Below are positions 1 to 6,012 of a stretch of DNA of 6,878 nt, piece by piece; positions within the stretch are counted from its first letter, which is position 1, and each line of letters starts with the position of its first letter. Source of the stretch: Alphaproteobacteria bacterium (GTDB lineage Bacteria; Pseudomonadota; Alphaproteobacteria; RS24). The DNA lies in contig RFZE01000076.1 of NCBI GenBank assembly GCA_009920875.1, positions 1 through 6,878 on the forward strand, given 5' to 3'. The notes under the pieces were generated by a model, which was not told the DNA's origin, made no database searches, and worked only from the letters and a program-made list of their open reading frames with translations. The position numbers were made by a program, and so were the translations under genes.

Positions 1-275
1 GCGCCGCCGCCAAGTGCCAAAACCATGGGTTCAGCAGCCAAAAGCCGTTTGATGACACGGCGCTCGCCATCGCGAAAGGCCGTTTCACCATGTTGGTCAA
101 AAATTTCGGCAATGCTCATCGCTGCGGCTTTCTCAATCTCGGCATCGGCATCCAGAAAAGGCAGCTTCAAGGCTTCGGCAAGGCGCAGCCCCAAGCTCGA
201 TTTGCCGGCCCCCATCATGCCGATAAGCACAATCGGTCGGCTGCATATGGCTTGTCGGTTTTTGACCTTGCTCAT
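1..275 (-). CDS. aroK: Shikimate kinase, N-terminal part (cut by the window edge)
   Basis: Shikimate kinase phosphorylates the 3-hydroxyl of shikimate with ATP in the cytoplasmic chorismate pathway. I translated the minus strand from the ATG at 275-273 and read 91 complete codons before the window ends. Visible motifs are the Walker A loop GMMGAGKSS (residues 19-27), the FLDADAEIE segment whose second Asp (D44) matches the shikimate-binding Asp of the family, an arginine in AFRDGER (R68) matching the second substrate contact, and the GGG loop (89-91) at the very edge. An in-frame TGA lies ten codons upstream of this ATG with no ATG, GTG or TTG between, so the start is firm. Only a weak purine stretch (AAAAGG) precedes it. 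The gene is divergent from the small membrane protein at 462. In many proteobacteria aroB follows aroK, but that would lie outside the window. The family assignment is secure; aroK versus aroL naming is by convention. Confidence 0.95.
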   Translation of the reverse strand, partial: MSKVKNRQAICSRPIVLIGMMGAGKSSLGLRLAEALKLPFLDADAEIEKAAAMSIAEIFDQHGETAFRDGERRVIKRLLAAEPMVLALGGG

Positions 276-401
276 CCTTGTGCCTTTTCGATCCTCATCT
301 CATCTTTGCCCCTACAAGTTATGGGCGTTTGCTGCTAAAAGCGAAGTCAGAAAACTAAGTGAGAAGGCATGGCCTGTCCAGCATGGCAGGCGCAAAATGA
401 C

Positions 402-414
402 GGGGCGCTGCCCC
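402..414. repeat. Small GC-rich inverted repeat (GGGGC-GCT-GCCCC)
   Basis: A perfect 5-base stem with a 3-base centre lies 48 bases upstream of the start at 462. It could form a hairpin in a plus-strand leader RNA. It is not followed by a T run, so it does not look like an intrinsic terminator. Such a short repeat can occur by chance in this composition. Confidence 0.3.
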
Positions 415-448
415 AAATCGGCCTTAATGCTGGCATATCAATGCGTGA

Positions 449-454
449 AAGGAG
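449..454 (+). promoter_or_regulatory. Ribosome binding site (AAGGAG) deciding the start at 462
   Basis: AAGGAG sits 7 bases before the ATG at 462-464, a near-ideal Shine-Dalgarno match and spacing. It favours that ATG over in-frame ATGs at 369 and 441, neither of which has a well-spaced site. It is the clearest ribosome binding site in the plus-strand series. Confidence 0.8.
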
Positions 455-461
455 CGCGATA

Positions 462-599
462 ATGGGGTCTCGACAATCAGTGTTTTTTATTCTCGGTCTC
501 GCTGTCCTGATTGGGGGCATTGTGTTTTTGTCGCGCGCCGTTGAACCGCCGCGCCAAACCGAGGTTGACGTGCTGGACAATGCGGACTTTCAGCGCTGA
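462..599 (+). CDS. Small single-span membrane protein, 45 aa, unknown function
   Basis: I do not recognise a family. The protein starts with a short basic N-terminus (MGSRQS, Arg4), followed by one hydrophobic segment at about residues 7-23 (rich in V, F, I, L, G), then SRAVEPPRQ and an acidic tail ending in ADFQR. The charge pattern does not settle topology, since Arg lies on both sides of the span; an uncleaved membrane anchor is the simplest reading, with no obvious signal peptidase site. The start is chosen for the strong AAGGAG site. An in-frame extension to 369 exists but its residues look like non-coding translation. The stop TGA (597-599) overlaps an ATG at 599, and the large exported protein begins 17 bases further on, which suggests linked translation. 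A role in the envelope, perhaps anchoring or assisting the downstream protein, is inference from position. Confidence 0.72.
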   Translation: MGSRQSVFFILGLAVLIGGIVFLSRAVEPPRQTEVDVLDNADFQR

Positions 600-616
600 T
601 GAAACGACTTTTTTAA
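599..616 (+). other. Five-codon in-frame mini-ORF (MKRLF, stop) abutting the next start codon
   Basis: The ATG at 599-601 overlaps the TGA of the preceding gene (TGATG) and reads MKRLF before TAA at 614-616. The very next codon, in the same frame, is the ATG at 617 of the large gene. It may be a coupling device in which ribosomes terminate and restart, or the remnant of an older N-terminus lost to a stop mutation. It may also be chance. The arrangement is directly visible; any function is inference. Confidence 0.3.
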
Positions 617-2830
617 ATGCTTAATCCGGCTGCCAGATTATCCCCTTTTTGGCTCTGCCTTGCTGCGCTAGCAAGCGGCTTGGCAATGGCGATGGCCATA
701 GCAATGGCCGGGCCACTGCCGGCGGTGGCGCAAAATGCCATGCGCGCGCCCTTGAATATTGTGCCGCCCGTCATGCAACAGGCCATTGGTCAACCAAAAG
801 CGGAGCGCACGAATGACAAGTTGGCCCCGCGAGTAGCGGCGCGCCAATCAAAACGCGCGGTGCGCGCCGTGGCCGCGGCGCCGGGCTCTGACAGCTCCAT
901 TGTGCAAATCGGCCAATTGGGGGCGCTGCAAGATGCGCCGATCGGTTTGGAAACCGGCTATGGCAGCGAATTATGGCGCGGCGCGAGACTGGCTTTCATC
1001 GCTGACCAAATGGCACGCTTGCCAAGAGATATTGACCTTGCCGCTTTGCGCGAAGCGGAATTGAAATTGCACCGCAGCACCACGGCGGCACCGGTCGGCA
1101 CGGTTGACGGCTCAAGCTGGTATGCGGCGCGGCTCAATCGTTTTCTTGCTTTGGGCGACACGGCCTCAGTGCTGCAATTGGAGGAGCTGACAGGTGCCGT
1201 ATCAAGCGACCCTTATGCAGCGCGCGCGATTGCACTGGCGCATTTGGGACGCGGCGCCGGCGAGGCGGCTTGCACCATTGCCGCCCCCAAACGCGGCACG
1301 CGCGGCTATGCCGACACGCTGGGTTTTTTCATGCAGCTTTTGGTATATTGCCAATTGCGCAGCGGAGAATTTGAAAAAGCCGGTTTGACGTTGCAGCTGA
1401 ATGAAAAATCGTTGGGGGAAGACCGATTTTATCGCGATTTGGCTTTTCTCATGTCGGCTCAAGCGCAGCCCATATTCGGCACGCCGGAAGATGTTGAAGC
1501 GGCCAAGGCGGAAGAAACCGAACTGCCTTTGGTCGTGCCCAGCGTGCTGACGCCCATGCAATTGGCGCTTTTGCAATTGGCCGGTTATGGCCTCACCATC
1601 GATTTACAGCAATTACCGCCTTATTTTATGCAGGCGCTGGCGGAAGATTATGCGCAACCGGCCGGCACCCAATTGGGGGCCGCTTTGGCGGCCATGCGCC
1701 ATGGCACATTGACGGCCGAGCGGTTTTCGCAATTGAGCCAATTGGCCGATTTGTCGGCCTTTCAAACACCCGTGACTGAGCCTGATGGGGGTGCTCTGGA
1801 CGCCGAAGAAAACCAAGACACGATTGTCCCATTGCCCGTGACCGATGCGGTGTTTTTGGCTCTGACGCTGCTCGACGTCGACAGCCAAATGCCGAAACTG
1901 ACAGGCAATGGCGCGCAAATGGCATTGCTGGTATCGGCCTTGGCAGATGCGCAAGCGCGCGGATTGTGGCGCGATATGGTTCACCTTTTGGATGATCGCT
2001 TGCGCGTGTTAGCCGCTGCACCGACCCCCGATGACGCTTTCCCGATTGACGCGCCATTGAGTGCGCTCGGATTGGCAGCGGCTTCGGCGACAGCGCCATC
2101 GCCGCCGCCCGATACGCTGCGCGCCGCTTTGATACCGGCTTTGCGATTACTGAAGGAGCAAGCCCAATTGCCGGCGCTGGCGATAAATGCCAGCCCGATG
2201 ACAGCGCGCTTGCTGGCCTTTGGAGCGCAAGCACAGCCTTTGGAAACCTTGATTGCCTCCTTATCCGATACATTGCCGAACACATTACCTGAAACACCGA
2301 TAAGCGCGCCGCTCGCGCCGGCTGTCGATGACCAGCCGGGTTTTGATGACCTGCCTTTGGCCGCAGGCGGCGATGATGCGCCGGCCGATACGCGGCCGCA
2401 TCCGATTGCCGATTGGCCTGCTTTTGATAATGACTATGCCACCGCATCCAATGCGCTCAAGCGCTATTTGGCGCGCGAATTGGCGGTTTATCAAGGGCTT
2501 GGTTTTGAATTGCCCGACGCCTATCAAGTGCTTGCAGCCGAGGATGCATCGCAAGCTGATGGTCAGCGAGTGCAAAAATTGGCTGACAATAAATGGATTG
2601 GCGATTTGCTCTTGGTCTTGGTGGATATGTATGGCGAAGAAACATCGGCAAGCCTGACCAATGGTCGGATTATCGCGCTTTTGGCCGCTTTGCGCCAAGC
2701 CGGATTGAACGATGAAGCGGAAAATCTGGCGGTCGAAGTTTTGCTCCATGCAGCCGGTCGTTTGAGCCTTGCAGATCCAACGGCTTTGCTGTCACCGCCT
2801 TCGAGCGGAACGGAATTGGTGCTGCCATGA
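617..2830 (+). CDS. Large exported Ala/Leu-rich protein, 737 aa, unknown function
   Basis: The N-terminus looks like a Sec signal peptide: one Arg (R7), a long hydrophobic stretch (about 11-32) and PAVAQ, giving a likely cleavage after A38, so the protein should act in the periplasm or envelope. The mature part starts with a basic, probably disordered stretch (60-88) and then appears mostly helical, with Ala/Leu-rich blocks at about 120-280, 310-385, 405-465 and 500-550 that could form a solenoid, although I see no clean TPR consensus. A Pro/Asp/Ala linker (about 551-600) leads to a final helical block (605-720). There are only two mature cysteines (C219, C245), possibly a disulfide. No catalytic motif is visible. 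From memory, large Ala-rich proteins just before xerD occur in other alphaproteobacteria, some with uninformative 'antifreeze' labels; I could not check this. No Shine-Dalgarno sequence precedes 617, so translation may be coupled to the upstream gene. Its end overlaps xerD by ATGA. Confidence 0.85.
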   Translation: MLNPAARLSPFWLCLAALASGLAMAMAIAMAGPLPAVAQNAMRAPLNIVPPVMQQAIGQPKAERTNDKLAPRVAARQSKRAVRAVAAAPGSDSSIVQIGQLGALQDAPIGLETGYGSELWRGARLAFIADQMARLPRDIDLAALREAELKLHRSTTAAPVGTVDGSSWYAARLNRFLALGDTASVLQLEELTGAVSSDPYAARAIALAHLGRGAGEAACTIAAPKRGTRGYADTLGFFMQLLVYCQLRSGEFEKAGLTLQLNEKSLGEDRFYRDLAFLMSAQAQPIFGTPEDVEAAKAEETELPLVVPSVLTPMQLALLQLAGYGLTIDLQQLPPYFMQALAEDYAQPAGTQLGAALAAMRHGTLTAERFSQLSQLADLSAFQTPVTEPDGGALDAEENQDTIVPLPVTDAVFLALTLLDVDSQMPKLTGNGAQMALLVSALADAQARGLWRDMVHLLDDRLRVLAAAPTPDDAFPIDAPLSALGLAAASATAPSPPPDTLRAALIPALRLLKEQAQLPALAINASPMTARLLAFGAQAQPLETLIASLSDTLPNTLPETPISAPLAPAVDDQPGFDDLPLAAGGDDAPADTRPHPIADWPAFDNDYATASNALKRYLARELAVYQGLGFELPDAYQVLAAEDASQADGQRVQKLADNKWIGDLLLVLVDMYGEETSASLTNGRIIALLAALRQAGLNDEAENLAVEVLLHAAGRLSLADPTALLSPPSSGTELVLP
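683..709 (+). repeat. Short tandem Ala-Met repeat in the signal peptide
   Basis: The codons here alternate GCN with ATG or ATA, giving AMAMAIAMA (residues 23-31 of the exported protein). This is a 6-base unit repeated four times with small changes, inside the hydrophobic core of the signal peptide. Such units can expand or shrink by slippage without shifting the frame. The repeat is visible; variability is inference. Confidence 0.55.
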
Positions 2831-3765
2831 GCGGCGCCAAAGACGGGTCAAAAGACGCATCAGACGACCGGAATTTGGATCTTTTTCTTGATATGATGGC
2901 GGCTGAACGCGGCGCTTCGGCCAATACGCTGGCCGCTTATCGTCGCGACTTGCAGAAAGTAACGGCGTTTCTTGCCAAAAAGGGCGAAAGCTTAAGCGCG
3001 GCCTCGGCTGAAAATTTGCACGCCTATATGGTCGCGCTCAATAAGCGCGATATGGCGGCCAGCACGGCGGCGCGCCATTTGTCGAGCCAAAGGCGGTTTT
3101 TCAAATTTCTGCAAGCTGAAGGTTTGCGCGAAGATGACCCGTCAGCCGGCCTCAAGCGGCCGCGCCTCACGCGGCCCTTGCCGAAACTCTTATCGCTTGA
3201 TGAAACCGAACGCTTGATTGCCGCCGCCCATGATTTGCCACAAGACGGTGACAAGCAAGCGCATGACCGGCTGCGCGCCATTTGTCTGATTGAAATTCTA
3301 TATGCCACCGGCTTGCGGGTTTCTGAATTGGTCAGCCTGCCGCGTCGCGCTGTGCAAGGCGACCACCGCATGTTGATGGTGCGCGGCAAGGGCGGGCGCG
3401 AACGTTTGGTGCCCTTGTCCGAACCGGCCATGCGGGCGCTTGCCGACTGGCGCGTCCATGTGCCTGAAGCGGCACCGTTTTTATTTCCGGCGCGCGGCAA
3501 AAGCGGGCATTTGACGCGACAGCGCTTGGCACAAATTTTGCAAAATCTGGCGATTGCTGCCGGCCTGCCGCCGGCGCGCATTTCACCGCATGTGCTGCGC
3601 CACGCTTTTGCCACCCATTTGGTCGAACATGGTGCCGATTTGCGTGCCGTGCAGCATATGTTGGGTCATGCCGATATTTCGACAACACAGATTTACACCC
3701 ATGTTCTGCAAGAGCGAAAAAAAGCCCTGCTCAATGAGGCGCACCCACTGGCCCGCGAGGAGTAA
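2827..3765 (+). CDS. xerD: Site-specific tyrosine recombinase XerD, 312 aa
   Basis: XerD works with XerC at the dif site to resolve chromosome dimers at division, activated by FtsK. The N-terminal SAM-like core-binding domain spans about residues 14-105 (LDLFLDMMAAERG start; SANTLAAYRRDL helix), and the catalytic domain about 118-300. All catalytic residues are present: R164 (TGLRVSEL), K188 (RGKGGRER), H255 and R258 (HVLRH), H281 (GHADIS) and the nucleophile Y290 (TTQIYTH). The C-terminal block resembles E. coli XerD (LLGHSDLSTTQIYTHV) more than XerC, which supports the D assignment over C. The length is close to the usual 300 residues. The ATG overlaps the stop of the preceding gene (ATGA) with no strong ribosome binding site, pointing to coupled translation. 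The roughly 12-residue charged N-terminal extension may be lineage specific. A phage or transposon integrase is unlikely given the full Xer-type layout and housekeeping neighbours. Confidence 0.95.
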   Translation: MSGAKDGSKDASDDRNLDLFLDMMAAERGASANTLAAYRRDLQKVTAFLAKKGESLSAASAENLHAYMVALNKRDMAASTAARHLSSQRRFFKFLQAEGLREDDPSAGLKRPRLTRPLPKLLSLDETERLIAAAHDLPQDGDKQAHDRLRAICLIEILYATGLRVSELVSLPRRAVQGDHRMLMVRGKGGRERLVPLSEPAMRALADWRVHVPEAAPFLFPARGKSGHLTRQRLAQILQNLAIAAGLPPARISPHVLRHAFATHLVEHGADLRAVQHMLGHADISTTQIYTHVLQERKKALLNEAHPLAREE

Positions 3766-3812
3766 GCGCGGGGGACTTGCCAAAAGGGTAAGAAGCGGCC
3801 TAATTTCGGCGC

Positions 3813-3821
3813 AAAGGGAAG
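3813..3821 (+). promoter_or_regulatory. Ribosome binding site for accA
   Basis: The purine run AAAGGGAAG lies directly before two consecutive ATG codons (3822 and 3825). Its AGGGA core is only 2 bases from the first ATG but 5 bases from the second, so the second may be the main start. The difference to the product is one methionine. Confidence 0.55.
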
Positions 3822-4784
3822 ATGATGGTCCAAAGCTATTTGGAATTTGAAAAACCGATTGCCACGCTCGAAGGGCAGATTCGCGAATTGCGCGATGCCG
3901 GCGCAGCCGACGGCATTGATTTGGTTGAAGAGATCAACCGCCTTGAAGGCAAAGTGTCTGACGAGATTGAAAAGCTCTATAAAAATCTCGACCCGTGGCA
4001 AAAGACGCAAGTGGCGCGCCACGCCAATCGCCCACATTGCCGCGATTATATTGAAGCTTTGGTCGATGATTTCACCCCTTTGGCGGGTGACCGTCTTTAT
4101 TCGGAAGACCATGCTATTATGGCCGGGCTGGGCCGTTGGCAAGGCCAACGTGTGGCCATTTTGGGGCATGAAAAAGGCGCCGATACGCAAGGGCGTTTAA
4201 AGCATAATTTCGGCATGGCGCGGCCTGAGGGCTATCGCAAAGCCATTCGCGTGATGGATATGGCTGAGCGCTTTTCTCTACCGGTTGTCACTTTGGTCGA
4301 CACGGCCGGCGCTTATCCGGGCATTGGCGCGGAAGAACGCGGCCAGTCTGAAGCGATTGCGCGTTGCACTGATAAATGTCTGCAATTGGGCGTGCCTTTC
4401 GTCTCGGTGATTATCGGCGAGGGCGGCTCCGGCGGTGCGTTGGCTTTGGCCACGGCGAACCGCATTCTCATGCTCGAACATTCGATTTACACGGTCGCTT
4501 CGCCGGAAGCCTGCGCGTCGATTTTATGGCGCTCCTCGGCGCAAGCCAATATGGCGGCTGAGGCATTGAAAGTGACGGCGCAGGATTTGCAAAAACTGGG
4601 CGTGATTGACCGTATTTTGACCGAGCCCATGGGCGGGGCGCATCGCGACCGACAAAAAACCATTTCTGATGTCGGTCTGGCCGTGGCTGAAGAATTGGCA
4701 CAAATGGCCGGTCAGTCAGGGCAAGAATTGCGCGATGCGCGGCGGCAAAAATTCCTCAATATGGGGCGCAGCGGCCTCGCTTAA
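3822..4784 (+). CDS. accA: Acetyl-CoA carboxylase carboxyltransferase subunit alpha, 320 aa
   Basis: AccA pairs with AccD as the carboxyltransferase that moves the carboxyl group from biotin on AccB to acetyl-CoA, giving malonyl-CoA, the first committed step of fatty acid synthesis in the cytoplasm. The length matches the family (E. coli about 319). The N-terminus YLEFEKPIATLEGQI matches the characteristic leading helix (E. coli FLDFEQPIAELEAKI). The crotonase-like core shows LVDTAGAYPGIGAEERGQSE (158-177), IGEGGSGGALAL (198-209) with the glycines expected to form the oxyanion hole, SPEACASILWRS (227-238) and PMGGAHRD (269-276). The family often has DTPGAYPG, so DTAG is a mild variant. The gene starts 56 bases after xerD; no terminator or clear promoter is visible in that gap, so shared transcription is possible. 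Its stop overlaps the convergent epoxide hydrolase by 4 bases. Confidence 0.97.
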   Translation: MMVQSYLEFEKPIATLEGQIRELRDAGAADGIDLVEEINRLEGKVSDEIEKLYKNLDPWQKTQVARHANRPHCRDYIEALVDDFTPLAGDRLYSEDHAIMAGLGRWQGQRVAILGHEKGADTQGRLKHNFGMARPEGYRKAIRVMDMAERFSLPVVTLVDTAGAYPGIGAEERGQSEAIARCTDKCLQLGVPFVSVIIGEGGSGGALALATANRILMLEHSIYTVASPEACASILWRSSAQANMAAEALKVTAQDLQKLGVIDRILTEPMGGAHRDRQKTISDVGLAVAEELAQMAGQSGQELRDARRQKFLNMGRSGLA

Positions 4785-4788
4785 AGCG
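4778..4788. repeat. Near-palindrome at the accA / epoxide hydrolase junction
   Basis: CGCTT-A-AAGCG forms an 11-base inverted repeat centred on the shared TTAA that supplies both stop codons. A wider pair, GGCGCA (4765-4770) and TGCGCC (4808-4813), flanks it. A nested hairpin is possible on either strand, but no U run follows closely, so it is not a standard intrinsic terminator. A role in ending the convergent transcripts is only a suggestion. Confidence 0.3.
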
Positions 4789-5953
4789 CGGCGATAAAAT
4801 CAAATATTGCGCCGACAAATTGCTCGGGGTTTTCCATGGCCGCGAAATGACCGGCGTCCTTAAACTCCGCCCAATGGGCAATATTATAATTGTCTTCCAT
4901 CATGCGGCGCGGCGGAAAGCTGAGATAAGTATCGGCAAATTTACCGACCCCGACCGGCACGGCGATTGTTTCGCCGGGGGGAATATGCGGCATTTCCTCG
5001 GCAAAGCCGCGATAAAACCAAATTGCCGACATGAAGCTGTCGGTCATGAGGTAAATCATCAAATTGGAGGCCAGCGCATGGCGCGAATAGCGTTTCAGCA
5101 TATCCGGCTTGCCGTCGGTTAAGGGCAAATCGCTCCAGGCGTAAAATTTCTCCAAAATCCATGCCGCCGCCCCGACCGGGCTCTCGCTCATCGCATAAGC
5201 CAATGTTTGCGGCTTGGTCACTTGCACCTGCAAATAGGCGCTTTCGGCCTGCATGATGGCGGCAGCTTCGGCCAGCCATTTTTCTTCTTCTTCGGTTTCG
5301 GGCGCGGTCTCGCTGCGCAGCCCATACATATTAATGTGAATGGCTTTGCAGCCGCCGCCTTTTTCAACGCTGTGATTGAGGCCAAGAAGCGAGGTGACGA
5401 CACTGCCCCAATCGCCGCCTTGGGCAATATAAGTGTCAAAGCCCAGTTCTTCGCGCATCAAGCTGTCCCATAGGGCGGCTGTCGTCACTTGCCCGATGGG
5501 GCGTGGCGGTGCATCGGAAAAACCATAGCCCGGCAGAGACGGGCAAATCACGGTCAGCCCGTCCTCGGCCTTGCCGCCATAATTTTCCGGATGCGCCAGC
5601 CGGTCAATCACATCAACAAATTCATAGACCGAGCCGGGCCAGCCATGCGTCATCAGCAGCGCTTCAGGGGTCTCGCCCGAGCCGTCTTCGCGGATAAAAT
5701 GAATGTTCAGCCCGTCCATCTCGGCGGTGAAATGGTCAAAGCGGTTCAACTCATCCACTGTGTCTTGCCAGCGATATTCATTGACCCAATAGGCGCAAAA
5801 ATCTTTCAGCCAATCTTGGTCCATGCCATAGGCCCAAGCATTTTCTTCCGGCTGCAATTGCATTTGTGCGGGCCAGACAAAATCGGCAACGCGCTGCTTA
5901 ATGGCTTGCTCGCGCGCCTCATTGGCGGCAATGGTGAATGGTTCTACGCTCAT
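4781..5953 (-). CDS. Epoxide hydrolase, alpha/beta-hydrolase fold with EHN-type N-terminal region, 390 aa
   Basis: These enzymes open epoxides to vicinal diols through a covalent ester on an Asp. The layout matches the microsomal-type family: an N-terminal lid-like region (about 1-90; PFTIAANEAREQAIKQRV, then WAYGMDQDWLKDF and RWQDTVDELNRFDHF), then the alpha/beta-hydrolase domain. HGWPGS (103-108) carries the oxyanion-hole turn, CPSLPGYGFSD (137-147) is typical, GGDWGS (179-184) holds the nucleophile D181, and the catalytic base is H369 in AGHFAAMENPEQ. The charge-relay acid is probably D341, at the place where many relatives have FPxE or FPxD, here FADT. Tyrosine in WFYRGF (Y313-like ring at 314) is a candidate epoxide-polarising residue. 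No signal peptide or membrane anchor is seen, unlike mammalian microsomal enzymes. Translation starts after a good AGGGAG site. The gene follows secA by 59 bases with no terminator seen, so it may be read from secA. The natural substrate cannot be inferred. Confidence 0.9.
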   Translation of the reverse strand: MSVEPFTIAANEAREQAIKQRVADFVWPAQMQLQPEENAWAYGMDQDWLKDFCAYWVNEYRWQDTVDELNRFDHFTAEMDGLNIHFIREDGSGETPEALLMTHGWPGSVYEFVDVIDRLAHPENYGGKAEDGLTVICPSLPGYGFSDAPPRPIGQVTTAALWDSLMREELGFDTYIAQGGDWGSVVTSLLGLNHSVEKGGGCKAIHINMYGLRSETAPETEEEEKWLAEAAAIMQAESAYLQVQVTKPQTLAYAMSESPVGAAAWILEKFYAWSDLPLTDGKPDMLKRYSRHALASNLMIYLMTDSFMSAIWFYRGFAEEMPHIPPGETIAVPVGVGKFADTYLSFPPRRMMEDNYNIAHWAEFKDAGHFAAMENPEQFVGAIFDFIAAL

Positions 5954-5959
5954 GACCGT

Positions 5960-5965
5960 CTCCCT
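5960..5965 (-). promoter_or_regulatory. Ribosome binding site (AGGGAG) of the epoxide hydrolase
   Basis: Read on the minus strand, AGGGAG precedes the ATG at 5953-5951 by 6 bases. The good match and spacing support the chosen start, which also gives the family-typical N-terminus (PFTIA close to the first residue). Confidence 0.75.
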
Positions 5966-6012
5966 ATTGGGTAATAGTGAAAATCAGCGCGCCGGTTTTG
6001 GCAAGAAAATCT

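Larger units (their letters stand above)
276..461. other. Divergent intergenic region between aroK and the small membrane protein gene
   Basis: This 186-base gap must hold the promoter for aroK on the minus strand and probably one for the plus-strand series. I looked for -35/-10 pairs on both strands and found none convincing. It contains a short GC-rich inverted repeat (402-414), two direct copies of GCATGGC (367-373 and 381-387) and the ribosome binding site at 449-454. No RNA gene, riboswitch or protein-binding palindrome that I recognise is present. The promoter role is inferred from gene orientation only. Confidence 0.45.

Noticed and set aside
369..461. N-terminal extension of the small membrane protein to the ATG at 369
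   Set aside because: The extra residues look like translated non-coding DNA, the upstream purines are only one base from that ATG, and AAGGAG is ideally placed for 462.
25..462. Long plus-strand open frame opposite aroK
   Set aside because: It is the antisense of a clear shikimate kinase and runs into the intergenic gap; its translation has no recognisable features and no ribosome binding site.
613..624. Possible CtrA box (TTAA pair)
   Set aside because: The two TTAA copies are 4 bases apart, not the 7 expected of the full CtrA site, and they span a start codon.
1626..2447. 273-codon minus-strand open frame inside the large exported protein gene
   Set aside because: It is Arg/Pro/His/Ala-rich antisense with no domain signal; the plus-strand frame has a signal peptide and overlapping gene context. 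GC-rich codon use commonly leaves such open shadow frames.
3024..3614. 196-codon minus-strand open frame inside xerD
   Set aside because: The plus strand encodes a complete XerD with all catalytic residues; the antisense product is basic and featureless.
2827..3765. XerD as an integron, phage or plasmid integrase, or a nearby dif site
   Set aside because: The sequence is a standard chromosomal XerD in a housekeeping cluster; I saw no dif-like 28-base site, attachment repeats or cassette array in the window.
5954..6012. Terminator or promoter in the secA to epoxide hydrolase gap
   Set aside because: The only symmetry is a weak A/T-ended pairing around a GCGC core with no proper stem and U run. 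TTGCCA (minus strand, 6004-5999) resembles a -35 box but no good -10 lies at 16-18 bases.
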